From an uncultured Anaerolineae bacterium (GTDB lineage: Bacteria; Chloroflexota; Anaerolineae; Promineifilales; Promineifilaceae), in NCBI GenBank assembly GCA_905479495.1, contig CAJQMR010000012.1, positions 56,549-120,548 of the forward strand: a stretch of DNA of 64,000 nt, read 5' to 3'. Below the pieces are notes generated by a model. That model was given only the letters and a program-made list of their open reading frames with translations. It was not told the DNA's origin and searched no databases. The position numbers and the translations under genes are program-made. This document shows positions 17,386-26,743 of the stretch, piece after piece; positions within the stretch are counted from its first letter, which is position 1; every line of letters starts with the position of its first letter.

Positions 17386-18282
17386 TTAGGATTCTTTCGT
17401 TGGTGACAGTTCTTTAGTTGTCGTGGCAATTTCCCAAACGGTATGGTCTTTGCGATTTTTGAAGTCGCGCTTGCCCAGGAAACGGCCGTACACCTCCAAC
17501 CCAATCACCGACGCCGTCCACACCAACTGCTTGGGCCGCCAATCAAGATTTTTGAGCAGCAGCACCGCAATGCTGCTACCAGACATGGTGCTTACTTTGT
17601 AACCCAGCAAATTGGCCAGGTCCAGGTGCCCCGCATAAATGCGCCGCCGCTGACGTAAAAAATCGGCCACGGTTTCGGGACCTTTATTGTATACAATGGC
17701 ATCAGGACAATATTGCACCTTGTACCCTTGTCCACGCACAATCGGTTCCACGCTGGCTTCATCAACGGCCGTATGGTACGGAATGCGCTCAAACAAGCGG
17801 CGAAAACCCACCATCTCGCCCCCTTTGAAGCCGCCAGACATGTTCAGGGCATGGTGCAGATTCCACTGCAAGTGGACGGCAAAGCCCATAAACGTGGTCG
17901 GATCGTTGACCGGTACGGGATGGCAGCCAGTCATGCCCACTTCCGGATCGGCAAAGGGGGCAACAAGCTGCTCAACAGCGTTAGCATCTGGCTGCAGATC
18001 GGCACTGCACAGAATCATAATCTCGTGGGCAGCTTCGCGGATAAACAGATTCATGGCAGATGCTTTGCCTTCGCGCTTCGGCTGAACAAGGAGCCGGATA
18101 CGGCCGTCTCTCGCCGCAAATTCGCGCGCAATCTCTTCCGTGCCGTCGGTGCAGCCGCTGGCCACCACAATTATCTCCTGAATGGCGACCGTCTCCAGGC
18201 GCTGATCCAGAATACGTTGTAGCAAGTTGCCGATATTGGCCGCTTCGTTATAAGCGGTGATACCAATTGAACAGTCGATCAC
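17386..18282 (-). CDS. GT2-family glycosyltransferase
   Basis: This 298-residue protein is read from a GTG at 18282. The N-terminus IGITAYNEAANIG is the start of a GT-A nucleotide-sugar fold. EIIVVASGCTDGTEEIA holds the first acidic region, and ILCSADLQPDANAV (about 93-105) supplies a DxD-like metal site reading AD. A short hydrophobic segment near 240-255 could touch the membrane. It probably transfers a sugar from a nucleotide donor to a lipid carrier or growing glycan on the inner face. Residues and context agree with glycan assembly; the exact sugar is unknown. Confidence 0.8.
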   Translation of the reverse strand: MIDCSIGITAYNEAANIGNLLQRILDQRLETVAIQEIIVVASGCTDGTEEIAREFAARDGRIRLLVQPKREGKASAMNLFIREAAHEIMILCSADLQPDANAVEQLVAPFADPEVGMTGCHPVPVNDPTTFMGFAVHLQWNLHHALNMSGGFKGGEMVGFRRLFERIPYHTAVDEASVEPIVRGQGYKVQYCPDAIVYNKGPETVADFLRQRRRIYAGHLDLANLLGYKVSTMSGSSIAVLLLKNLDWRPKQLVWTASVIGLEVYGRFLGKRDFKNRKDHTVWEIATTTKELSPTKES

Positions 18283-18432
18283 AAACGTTTATTCCAGGAA
18301 GTACGGCGCATTTGTAACAGGACTAAGTTGAACAAGCACTGCTCATTAAATGTGTCGCACCCGTATTGTTTCATAAACAAGAGCGCAAGTATACCGAGTG
18401 TGGGGTGAGTGAACCAACCGCAAGGCACTGAC
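18283..18432. other. intergenic region
   Basis: This 150 bp gap separates the flippase gene from the GT2 gene within the minus-strand cluster. It lacks repeats and octamers. It could hold an internal promoter for the downstream half of the cluster, but no clear -35/-10 pair was recognised. Confidence 0.35.
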
Positions 18433-19692
18433 TTAGTTACGACTCATCTGCGATGTACCCAATAACAGAGCTGCGCCCGCCAGATTCGCCACCAGGCCAG
18501 ACCCGATTAACACAAAGGCAATGGTCATCAATGTGTGAGCAAGCAGCAGCACCGCACCAATCTGGACCAGGGCAATGAGCGTCAGCAGGTAGACAAACTG
18601 CCGTTTGCCCAACGACAGTGCATAATTGAGCCAAATGTTCACACCGGCAAACAAAGTGGTAGCCAGACCAATCCAACCCAGCAGCGCCCCCGGACTGGCG
18701 TATTGGCCTCGGAAAACGAGTGTTACAATCCATTCAGGCACCAGGAAGTAAACGGCCGTTAAAGCCAAGCCAGGCAAAAGCGTTGCCGCCAATGCCAACA
18801 ACAGCATTGGCCGCGCATCCTGTCCTAACGCCTGGCGCTGCGTCGCTTTGGGAAATAAAACCATTCCCAGCGCCACCGGTACAAACAAATTAATTCGGGC
18901 CAAGACATTCACCGGCGTGTACTGCGCTGCGACCATTTCGGGAAAAAGTCGATTCACCAAAATGGCATCGCTATACACTAGAATCGCAAACGCCAGCAAC
19001 CCCCCAAAAGTCAAAGCCGAATAGCTAAAACTAATTCTGGATTTTGCTGACTGCGCCGGAAAACGAAAATAGTCACGCAGCAGCCAAAGCGCTAGCAGCA
19101 GCGCTAATCCACTGGCCAGTGGCAAGGCCAGCACCGCCCCAACCAGCTCTAAACCGCACCAGATGAGAACGGCCGTTAACCCAAAACGCAGCACCGCCTG
19201 AAGCACGACCACGCCACCCAACCCCAAAAAGTTTTGCACGCCTTGCAGCGCACCATCCGTAACCGGGCGCACAAAAAAGAAGAGCAAGGCCAACCCGGCA
19301 ACTGCAACTGCACCAGTTGAATTAGCATTGATGAGCCGATTGGTTAACGGCGCAGCCAGACCAAATAGCAGCGCCACTACCAGCCCCCAACGCCAGGCCC
19401 AGCGCCAGCGGCGACGCACGAATTGGCCAATTTGCCTGGGGGCGTCTGCCTGAACCGCCAATTCGGCCGTGTAATAAGCCACCACGTTGCGAATGACCCA
19501 GGTCACCTGCTCAGCAATTTTGAGCAAGTTCATCACCGCCAAAAAAGCAATTGCTGCCGGATCAGAGAGGAGTAGCCCGGCGACGACCAACACCAGATAA
19601 TCAAAGCCACCGGCCAGAACGGTGGCCGTTGTCATTATGACACCGTCGCGGGCATCGGCGGAGGTGAGCAAAGACCTGATGCGTAAGATCAT
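18433..19692 (-). CDS. Wzx-type polysaccharide flippase
   Basis: This 419-residue protein has about twelve evenly spaced membrane helices and short loops. The pattern matches the polysaccharide-synthesis (Wzx/MOP) superfamily. The N-terminal segment ATVLAGGFDYLVLVVAGLLLS is typical of these exporters. They flip lipid-linked glycans or lipids across the membrane. The ATG at 19692 overlaps the stop of the preceding accessory-protein gene (ATGA), so the two are likely translated together. It fits as the transport step of the glycan cluster. No alternative function is favoured. Confidence 0.8.
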   Translation of the reverse strand: MILRIRSLLTSADARDGVIMTTATVLAGGFDYLVLVVAGLLLSDPAAIAFLAVMNLLKIAEQVTWVIRNVVAYYTAELAVQADAPRQIGQFVRRRWRWAWRWGLVVALLFGLAAPLTNRLINANSTGAVAVAGLALLFFFVRPVTDGALQGVQNFLGLGGVVVLQAVLRFGLTAVLIWCGLELVGAVLALPLASGLALLLALWLLRDYFRFPAQSAKSRISFSYSALTFGGLLAFAILVYSDAILVNRLFPEMVAAQYTPVNVLARINLFVPVALGMVLFPKATQRQALGQDARPMLLLALAATLLPGLALTAVYFLVPEWIVTLVFRGQYASPGALLGWIGLATTLFAGVNIWLNYALSLGKRQFVYLLTLIALVQIGAVLLLAHTLMTIAFVLIGSGLVANLAGAALLLGTSQMSRN

Positions 19693-21422
19693 GGGTTCCC
19701 TGGAACCGGCAGCAGCGCCTGGCCATTGGTATCCAGCGTGCCATCAGGATTTTGTACGGGGAAGCGCACCAGGGTCGAGGGATCATACAGACCAACGGCA
19801 ATCTGGTTGAGCGTGTCATCAGCAGGCCAGACCAGTTGGTGGTTGTCAGCAATGATGACCCCGGCAGGCCAGGTATCCAGCGGGTAGCTGTTTTGCACCG
19901 GCTGGTTGTCGCTTTGGGCCACCATTTCTCCGGCAGCATTCAGGGCGTGGACAAATACGGTACCATTTTGGCTCAACGGCCGTTCCCCGCGCCAATACAA
20001 AGTGACCGTGACCACATCCTGCGGCTGAGGCTGTACCGGTTCTACCGAATAGCCCAACAAAACAATGTTTTCCCCCAGGTGATGTCCGGCAGGAACGGCC
20101 GTTTCTGGCAGATCGTCCAACAACCAATCGCGCCTGGCCAGCAGTTGCGGCATCAGCCACAACCCGTCGAGCGTACCTTCAATTGGCTCTGTTACCAGAC
20201 GTAAGATGCCGCCCTGACCTTGCCAGGCAGTCAAATCCAGGTCCAGCCACTGTGGTGGTTCGCCAGCGGCAACGGCCGTTTGGCTCACTTGCTCGCCATT
20301 AAATTCCACCATCATCAAGAGCGCCCCCTCGCCCGCTACTTGCAAACCAGTTTGCAGACGGCCGTTTAGCGGCAAATCCAGCGCGTATTCCAAAGCAGAA
20401 GCGGCAGGCACGCGGATGGCGGGGTAGTCATTGGCCAGCTGGGTAGTGACAAAGCGTTTTTCCGGCTGGCGTTCGGCCGTCCACAAAGTAGCGCTCAAAT
20501 CATTGACAATGAGCCAGTTTTGCTTGTCAATGGGGCGGGTTACGGCCGTTGCCTCTTGCAAAACCATCGATTCCTGAAAAATTAGGTACACACGGCCGCC
20601 GCCAATCTGCCACGCCAGCCCACCCAGCAGCAGCCCGGTCAAAAGCCAACCAGTCACTGGCCCTGCTTTTTGCATCGGTGGCCGGGCCACTATCAACAAT
20701 CCCACACTTAAAACGGCCGTCAACACCAACAGCCCAGCAAATATATTCCCTTTCACAGATGGTGGCTTGTACTGCTGCAAACGAAGCCGGAAAATATCTG
20801 GCAGCAGCTGTTCACCGAGGGCATCAAAAACGGCCGTTCCCGTCACGTAGGTGCGCAGTTCCAGGTTACCGGGGCGGGGATATTCGTTCAGGCGCAGCCG
20901 CCCGCCCAGCCGATCCCCGCCAATGGCATGGGTGACGGCTGGCGCGTCGGCCGTGGCTCCGGGTGCAGCCAGCATCAGTTGAAAGGTGTGGCCTTCAGCC
21001 TCGTGAATTGTGGGGAAAGCAAAACGCACATTGTCGCCTACTCCCTCGATTTGTCCCGAAAAAAGTGGACCAGCATCATCAGACAGCGTCACCGTCACAT
21101 CCCCAGCGGGCGGCGCTTGCAGCCAAATTTCCACCGCTGCCAGATTGTTGGCCCCGCTAACAAAGGTTTGAGAAATGGTGTTGGGTCCGTAAAACGCCAC
21201 AGGAAACGGATCGGGCACGCCAGGGACTTCCTGAGCCTGAGTCCAGGGCCGGGGGAAAAGGTAGTGGGCGTCGTAAAACATAGGCACCTGCACTTGAGCA
21301 CCCGTGGCGGTGCTGCGCCATCGACCCACAAGCAGCAGGAAAATGAGGACTAGACCAAGAACGGCCGTAATCACCCAGGGCAAGCGAGAAGAAGTGAGGA
21401 ATGATTTCATCTTCACGCACAC
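19689..21422 (-). CDS. membrane-anchored accessory protein with shared C-terminal beta module
   Basis: This 577-residue protein has few membrane helices (about residues 15-35, 230-252 and 260-280), so it is not a GT-C enzyme. The remainder is beta-rich outer sequence. The N-terminal outer region (about 45-200) resembles a carbohydrate-binding jelly roll. Its last 125 residues are the shared module, with LLGYSV, TLYW, FVHALN, MVAQSDNQ and VGLYD. A GTG at 21422 and an ATG at 21410 are both possible starts; AGG lies close before the GTG. The stop overlaps the flippase start. It probably presents or binds glycans on the cell surface as a partner of the flippase or the polytopic enzymes. Confidence 0.65.
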   Translation of the reverse strand: MCVKMKSFLTSSRLPWVITAVLGLVLIFLLLVGRWRSTATGAQVQVPMFYDAHYLFPRPWTQAQEVPGVPDPFPVAFYGPNTISQTFVSGANNLAAVEIWLQAPPAGDVTVTLSDDAGPLFSGQIEGVGDNVRFAFPTIHEAEGHTFQLMLAAPGATADAPAVTHAIGGDRLGGRLRLNEYPRPGNLELRTYVTGTAVFDALGEQLLPDIFRLRLQQYKPPSVKGNIFAGLLVLTAVLSVGLLIVARPPMQKAGPVTGWLLTGLLLGGLAWQIGGGRVYLIFQESMVLQEATAVTRPIDKQNWLIVNDLSATLWTAERQPEKRFVTTQLANDYPAIRVPAASALEYALDLPLNGRLQTGLQVAGEGALLMMVEFNGEQVSQTAVAAGEPPQWLDLDLTAWQGQGGILRLVTEPIEGTLDGLWLMPQLLARRDWLLDDLPETAVPAGHHLGENIVLLGYSVEPVQPQPQDVVTVTLYWRGERPLSQNGTVFVHALNAAGEMVAQSDNQPVQNSYPLDTWPAGVIIADNHQLVWPADDTLNQIAVGLYDPSTLVRFPVQNPDGTLDTNGQALLPVPGNP

Positions 21423-21424
21423 AC

Positions 21425-22903
21425 CTACAAATAGTACCGGGGCAAAATGTAGCCCAGCAATGAGACAAAATTAAACAAAACCATCCCCAGCCGCAAAAGC
21501 CAGTGGGCAGCAGGATGCCACCTCTTGGGCAACAAAAACAGCAATCCCAAGACAAAAAAGGTAAGCATGGGCACCACAGTTCCCAACCAGTAGCGGCCCT
21601 GCAAGCCACGGCCGTTGCCATATTCCCACCAAAACGTCAGATCGTACCCTTGCAGCAGGACGATGGGTACCAGCAGCGTGAGCGCCAAAAAGAGCCAGAC
21701 GGCCAGCGGGGCCATTCGCTGACCCTGCCGCCATTGTGGGAAAGACGGCCGTTTCCGCCAATCACGTCCCAATTTCCAGAGCAAGCCAGCAATGGCCAGC
21801 GCGGTCAAACCACGCAGCAACGTGTACACCCAGGGCAGCAGCGGCGTATCCACCCAGCCAAAATGGGCCCACCAGGTGACAAACAAACCGCCCCAAACCG
21901 ATTGATAAAAATCGAGCATGTGGGGCAAAAACTGATAATCATAAAAGGGATTTTGGATAATGCGATGCCCTTCCACCACAGGATTGAAGTAAAACAAATC
22001 GTGGTTGATGCGCCAGCTGCGGGCCATCCACCAGGCGGCGGGCGGCAGGATGATGACGTTCATCACCAAAGCTGCCCAAACCACACGCAGCCGCTCCCCT
22101 TTGCGCCGCCACCAATCATAAACCACCACCAGGGCTACCAGCGGGGCAAAGCCGTTGATGGTGGGCTTGATGAGAAAGGCAGCCGCAAAGGTGAGGCCGA
22201 TAAGAACGGCCGTCCGCAAATCCAATCCATCCCGCAACACTCGCAAACATAAGTAAATCAGCAGCGAGTACAGTACAAAAAAGAGACCATCGACGGAAAT
22301 TACGGCCGTCATCTGCGTGAGCTGTGGGTGAAAGGCCACCAGCGTGGGAATAGTCAGGCGCATGAGGGCATTGTTGGGAAAAAGCAATCGGGCAATGAGA
22401 TAAGCCACGATGACAATGGGGCTGCTTACCAGGACGGCGAAAAAGCGCTGCACCTGCATCCGCACCAGCAAATTTTGGCTGTAGCCGACCAACCGATAGG
22501 GAATCGCCGCCAGCATATAATACAGCGGCGTAGCATGCATCAACTTGCCGGTGATGCCTATTGAGGTGCTGGTGCGGCTGGAGAGGGGCAATGCGTCGAA
22601 CTCCGCTTCACGCAGGCCGACGGGTTGATCGCTCCAGCCCTGGCGCTGCTCCGGGTTGTAGTCCAACCGCCCCACGTCGGCCAGTTCGCGGGACAAGGCT
22701 ACTTCATCAGGCAGCCAGGTATCGGCTTCGTCGGGGAGGCGCCCGTTTTCGCCAATGAACTGAATCACGGCATAATGATCGTCTTCATCTGGCCCCTGCC
22801 ACAGAGGAAAAGCCAGGCTCCACAGCGCTCCCTTCACCAGCATGATGGCCAGCAGCAGCCCTACAAACCAGCGCTCTCGATTGTCCCTCATCACCTCAGC
22901 CAT
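21425..22903 (-). CDS. DUF2142-like GT-C glycosyltransferase
   Basis: This 492-residue polytopic protein has a GT-C signature in the first outer loop, GPDEDDH with D39-E40, typical of the metal-binding acidic pair. About ten membrane helices follow. GT-C enzymes use lipid-phosphate sugars on the outer face of the membrane. The gene overlaps the methyltransferase stop by eight bases, so translation is likely coupled. It ends soon after the last helix and does not carry the shared C-terminal module. Sugar and acceptor are unknown. Confidence 0.75.
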   Translation of the reverse strand: MAEVMRDNRERWFVGLLLAIMLVKGALWSLAFPLWQGPDEDDHYAVIQFIGENGRLPDEADTWLPDEVALSRELADVGRLDYNPEQRQGWSDQPVGLREAEFDALPLSSRTSTSIGITGKLMHATPLYYMLAAIPYRLVGYSQNLLVRMQVQRFFAVLVSSPIVIVAYLIARLLFPNNALMRLTIPTLVAFHPQLTQMTAVISVDGLFFVLYSLLIYLCLRVLRDGLDLRTAVLIGLTFAAAFLIKPTINGFAPLVALVVVYDWWRRKGERLRVVWAALVMNVIILPPAAWWMARSWRINHDLFYFNPVVEGHRIIQNPFYDYQFLPHMLDFYQSVWGGLFVTWWAHFGWVDTPLLPWVYTLLRGLTALAIAGLLWKLGRDWRKRPSFPQWRQGQRMAPLAVWLFLALTLLVPIVLLQGYDLTFWWEYGNGRGLQGRYWLGTVVPMLTFFVLGLLFLLPKRWHPAAHWLLRLGMVLFNFVSLLGYILPRYYL

Positions 22904-23585
22904 TTTTCACCGCCACGTAAAAGCAGTGGGCCGACTGTCGGCGGAACGTTTTGACCATAAGCTGCTCAATGGCCACAAAGATCGGCGTTAACTTTTCCAT
23001 GATGGGAAAATGATCGGGCAAAATTTCCCACAGCCAAAAGAGGACGCTGTACTGTACAGCCGTTTCCACCTGAAAACCATCCTGCGCCAGCGTTTCCTTC
23101 AGTTCAGTAAAATAAAATGGGGCGTTGATCTCATCCCCCAGCCACTTGGGATACAAACGCCGCCCCCAGCGAATAATCGGATTGTCCTCGGTGGTTTCCA
23201 CCAGAAACAGCACGCCGCCCGGTTTCAGGCAGCGGCGCACTTCACGCAGCGCCTGGGCCACGTCGCCGATGTGGTGCAACACGTGCTGAATGTAAATAAT
23301 GTCAAAGGTCTCGCTGGGAAAGGGTAAATCCAGGCCAGAAGCGATTGCTACCGGCCCGTGATGTGCCGCCAACTGCACGCGGTCTGGCACCACGTCGATC
23401 CCTATGGGAGAACGGCCGTACTGCTTAAACCGGCTCATATTCCAGCCAGCCGCACAACCCAGGTCTAAAATTTTGGGGGTGGACGCTCGCAAAAACACCT
23501 GCTTCTCCACGGCAAAATAAGGCAAAACCTTATAGCGGCTTGGCGACCAGTTCTCTCCAAATGTGACGGGTTTACGGTAATCCAT
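22896..23585 (-). CDS. class I SAM-dependent methyltransferase (Methyltransf_11 type)
   Basis: This is a 229-residue enzyme. The start is set at ATG 23585; a longer frame from 23639 only translates a hairpin repeat. Motif I is ILDLGCAAGWNM (near 37-48) and the acidic strand is IGIDVVPDR. FDIIYIQHVLHHIGD matches motif II and CLKPGGVLFL motif III. All are well kept, so the enzyme should be active. The family methylates small molecules, lipids and sugars. The neighbouring GT2 and GT-C genes suggest it methylates a glycan or lipid intermediate. Confidence 0.85.
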   Translation of the reverse strand: MDYRKPVTFGENWSPSRYKVLPYFAVEKQVFLRASTPKILDLGCAAGWNMSRFKQYGRSPIGIDVVPDRVQLAAHHGPVAIASGLDLPFPSETFDIIYIQHVLHHIGDVAQALREVRRCLKPGGVLFLVETTEDNPIIRWGRRLYPKWLGDEINAPFYFTELKETLAQDGFQVETAVQYSVLFWLWEILPDHFPIMEKLTPIFVAIEQLMVKTFRRQSAHCFYVAVKNG

Positions 23586-23605
23586 TGAAATCGTTGGGGA
23601 ATCAT

Positions 23606-23664
23606 GAAATGCGAAACGTGATGCGTGAGCAGTACTCAATCACGTTTCACGCATCATCGTTTCG
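23606..23664. repeat. GAAACGTGATGCGTGA-family hairpin
   Basis: An inverted repeat made from CGAAACGTGATGCGTGA and its complement lies between the GT2 gene stop and the methyltransferase start. Relatives lie at 30718-30766 and 61458-61495, with decayed ones near 35763 and 58400. Confidence 0.6.
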
Positions 23665-24447
23665 TTAACCGGCAAGCTTGTGTGCTTCTGACTTGCGCCG
23701 ATGCGTGGGTTTAAATAGGTCGAATTTCCAGATTTTGAGACGATGAAGCAAATAGCGCCCGGCTACCCACAATGTTTTTAATCCATAAACGGAGCTGGCG
23801 GTAAAGCTAATGGAAGACGCCTCATTAAAATATTTGGTACTGACAGGCACCTCCGCAAAGCGAAAGCCAAAGTAATTGGCCTGAAAAATCATTTCCGTGT
23901 CGAAGGCAAAATCGTTGGAATTGCGCAAAAAAGGAACCGTTTCCAGCAACCTGCGGCTGTAGGCCCGGTACCCGGTGTGGCACTCAGACAGGTTAGTGCC
24001 CATCACAAGATTCTCCACGCCGGTTAAAAAGCGGTTTGCCAGATATTTGTAGCGCGGCATCCCGCCAGCCAGAGCACCTTCCGGCGGAATAAAGCGGGAA
24101 CCCATCACAAAATCACCTTTCCCCTCACGAATGGCTGCGATCATTTCTGGAATTATCTTGGGATCGTATTGGCCATCAGGGTGCAGCATGATGACAATTT
24201 CCGCATCCAGGCGCAGCGCCTCCATGTAGCAGGTTTTCTGGTTCATGCCGTATCCAGCATTATGCGGATGGATAATCAGATCTAGATTCAGCTCTTGGGC
24301 CACAACGGCCGTATCATCAATACTGCCATCATCCACCAGAATGACCTGATCTACACAGTCAGCGGGAATGCTGCGATAGGTGTCTACTAATGTTTGCGCC
24401 GCATTGTATGCAGGCATGACGACAATAACGTTATTCTTCTCACTCAT
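23665..24447 (-). CDS. GT2-family dolichyl/polyprenyl-phosphate sugar synthase-like protein
   Basis: This 260-residue protein opens with VIVVMPAYNAAQTL and has ILVDDGSIDDT (about 35-45) and MLHPDGQYDP (about 84-93). These match dolichyl-phosphate mannose or glucose synthases. The C-terminus has no membrane helices and ends in a basic tail. The expected role is loading a sugar onto polyprenyl phosphate, the donor that GT-C enzymes need. This makes it a natural supplier for the many GT-C proteins in this window. Its ATG begins two bases after the fusion gene stop, indicating co-transcription. Confidence 0.85.
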   Translation of the reverse strand: MSEKNNVIVVMPAYNAAQTLVDTYRSIPADCVDQVILVDDGSIDDTAVVAQELNLDLIIHPHNAGYGMNQKTCYMEALRLDAEIVIMLHPDGQYDPKIIPEMIAAIREGKGDFVMGSRFIPPEGALAGGMPRYKYLANRFLTGVENLVMGTNLSECHTGYRAYSRRLLETVPFLRNSNDFAFDTEMIFQANYFGFRFAEVPVSTKYFNEASSISFTASSVYGLKTLWVAGRYLLHRLKIWKFDLFKPTHRRKSEAHKLAG

Positions 24448-24449
24448 GT

Positions 24450-26693
24450 TTATAAATTCTCGTTCAATCTTAGCACCAGTTCAGATGAAACATCGAGCGA
24501 TTTTGCTTGTTTCTTCTGGGGCCACTTATCCTGTCTTCCCAAAGTCCAGCCCAGGCAAGTTTGCAACGCCTGGGAAATGATTTTTTGTTCTTTTACTTGC
24601 CAACCAATGGTATCCAAATTATTAAGCTGTTCTAGCAATAACTCATAGGGCGGAAATCCCTGGATAGCATTTTGGCGCTGTTGCACAAACTGAATCACCT
24701 TAGTGGCTGGCAGCGACATGTTCGATTTGGCACTGTCAAGTAGCAAGACAACTTCTTTTAATATGGCCGTTTTCGTCAAAGCTACATTTGGCTGCACATC
24801 CTGAATGGGACGTTTGGGCGGCAGCCACACTCGCTGCCAGATAATGTTGAGGGTGGCCACAGGCCAGCCTCGCTGGCTTAATTGCAAACCCACCCGGCGA
24901 CCCAAGCGCAGATAAAGCAGATTTTGCAGCCAAAGCTTAAACCGTTTCCACACTTGGCCTGAGCGCCGACCAGTGACAGCACGCAGCACGGAGCTGGTTA
25001 CGGTGACTGGTTTAGGGAAATTGTAGAGACGGCCGTCTCCTGCCAAAATCACAAAATCATCCGCCATAAACGCGTAATCATCCTGGCGCATGGCCTGTAA
25101 AATAATCTCGGTCTTCCCCTCATCACCTTCCGGCACAATGAGCGTGGCTTCGCCCTGCCGGGCCATTGCCGCACTGTAGACCAAGGCATAACCGCGCTGC
25201 ACAAAGGCCCAACGCAACACTGGCTCCAACACGCTTTTGTACAAGGCGAAGGGGGCAGTAGCTAAAAGCGGCGAGATGACAATTTCTGTAAAATCAGTGC
25301 CGGGCATAACGACCGTGCCAAAACCAAAGCGGCTCAACCGTTCATTGTAAACCATAGCTCCCGGCTGCGGCGTGGGCGTGCCAAAGCGGTCAACACGAAT
25401 CTGAATATCAATCTGGGGCAGCGGTTCGGCCGTAGCAAAATAAGCCAGTTCCGGCAGCAGCGTTTGCGATTCTATGCGGAGAATGCCGTGAAGATCATAG
25501 CGATAAATACCGGGCTGCCACATGGTGATGCCGCGACGAGAAAAAACCCACTGCTCAGACACTGCATAGCGCCCTACGCTCTCCACTAAAATCGCTAGCA
25601 CAATGGCAGCCAGCAGCGACCAACGCCAAACCGAAATGAATAGCAGCAAAAGGGGCAAGCGCACAAAAAGCAGGGACAGTTGATTGGTGATCCAAAAACG
25701 GCGCAGGCCGGGCCAGCCCGGCACCGGATGCCCACCGCCCAAAACCCATTTTTCCGTCAGGAAAAAGCGCAACAAAATGATTAGTTGGGCAGCTACAAAC
25801 GCGGTCACCAAATAAGACCAATTGACAAGCGGCTGAGTAATGGTGAAAACGGCCGTATCCAACAACAAACTCACCAGTGCGACGATGACCAGTCTGGGAA
25901 ATGATTGGTTGGCTGTCAGCCGCAGCCGCAGCAAATGGCGAAAAAAGTTCATCCCTTCCTGGAAATCGGCCTTGCTTTCCCCCTCGTGGCGGCTGGCAAA
26001 ATCGAAGTGAATTTCAGACACGCGCAAGCCAGGGCAGCGAATTAAGATTTCTAGCAAGATTTTGAAGCCGTTGGGCCGCAGAACGGCCGTATTAATCGCC
26101 GCCCGCCGCACTAAAAACAACCCCGTCAGCGGATCAGACACGTTGCGCAGCAGGCGAGGAAACCAGGCGCGCGCCAGCAGCGTCAGCAGTTGAGAGGTCA
26201 TGGCCCGTTTGCGGCTTAAGCCCAGCGGGCCAAACATGTCGCATTTACGGCTGCCGACCACAATGTCTGCCCGGGCGGCGACGGCGCGAGACAACAGCAC
26301 CGGCACCAGTTCCGGGGGATGCTGCAAATCAGCATCCATCACACACAGCCAGGTGCCCTGGGCTGCGCTGAATCCTTCTACCACAGCACCGCTCAAGCCG
26401 TTGCGTCGTTCTGGGGGACGGGCAATCACCCGTACAGAAAAGGGGAAATCTGCGGCAGCCTGGGTGACCACGCCGGGCGTGTCATCCGTACTGTCATCGA
26501 CAAACAAAACTTCAATGGCGTGATTGCTTCCGTCTGTGGCCAGGGCAGCGGCCAGTCGTTTGAGAAGGGGAACGATGTTTTGCGCTTCATTGCGGGTAGG
26601 AATGATGAGAGAGACCAGATTTGGCTCTTTGGTAACGGCCGTTTCCGCCACTGTTTCCCTGCCCGAACTCTGCATTCCACCTTTCCTCGACAT
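24450..26693 (-). CDS. three-part fusion: GT2, GtrA-like and HprK-like domains
   Basis: This is a 747-residue protein. Residues 25-240 are a GT2 domain (LIIPTRNEAQN, VLFVDDSTDDT, VMDADLQHPPE) of the polyprenyl-phosphate glycosyltransferase kind. About 255-390 has four helices of GtrA type, the partner that flips lipid-linked sugar. The remaining half, about 395-747, looks like an HPr kinase-related domain. A P-loop-like PEGDEGKTE lies near 525, followed by FMADDFVIL and YNFPKPVTV. The Lys-Thr pair is kept, so nucleotide binding is plausible. GT2-GtrA fusions are known; joining to an HprK-like half is unusual in my view. It may couple lipid-sugar supply to phosphorylation of an unknown target. 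Confidence 0.75.
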   Translation of the reverse strand: MSRKGGMQSSGRETVAETAVTKEPNLVSLIIPTRNEAQNIVPLLKRLAAALATDGSNHAIEVLFVDDSTDDTPGVVTQAAADFPFSVRVIARPPERRNGLSGAVVEGFSAAQGTWLCVMDADLQHPPELVPVLLSRAVAARADIVVGSRKCDMFGPLGLSRKRAMTSQLLTLLARAWFPRLLRNVSDPLTGLFLVRRAAINTAVLRPNGFKILLEILIRCPGLRVSEIHFDFASRHEGESKADFQEGMNFFRHLLRLRLTANQSFPRLVIVALVSLLLDTAVFTITQPLVNWSYLVTAFVAAQLIILLRFFLTEKWVLGGGHPVPGWPGLRRFWITNQLSLLFVRLPLLLLFISVWRWSLLAAIVLAILVESVGRYAVSEQWVFSRRGITMWQPGIYRYDLHGILRIESQTLLPELAYFATAEPLPQIDIQIRVDRFGTPTPQPGAMVYNERLSRFGFGTVVMPGTDFTEIVISPLLATAPFALYKSVLEPVLRWAFVQRGYALVYSAAMARQGEATLIVPEGDEGKTEIILQAMRQDDYAFMADDFVILAGDGRLYNFPKPVTVTSSVLRAVTGRRSGQVWKRFKLWLQNLLYLRLGRRVGLQLSQRGWPVATLNIIWQRVWLPPKRPIQDVQPNVALTKTAILKEVVLLLDSAKSNMSLPATKVIQFVQQRQNAIQGFPPYELLLEQLNNLDTIGWQVKEQKIISQALQTCLGWTLGRQDKWPQKKQAKSLDVSSELVLRLNENL

Positions 26694-26743
26694 ATCGGAG
26701 CGTATCTTATCTTGCTTTAGAATGTGCGTCCAACGGTCGTTGC

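Noticed and set aside
23586..23639. N-terminal extension of the methyltransferase
   Set aside because: It only reads through a GAAACGT-type hairpin; homologous sequence begins at the ATG at 23585.
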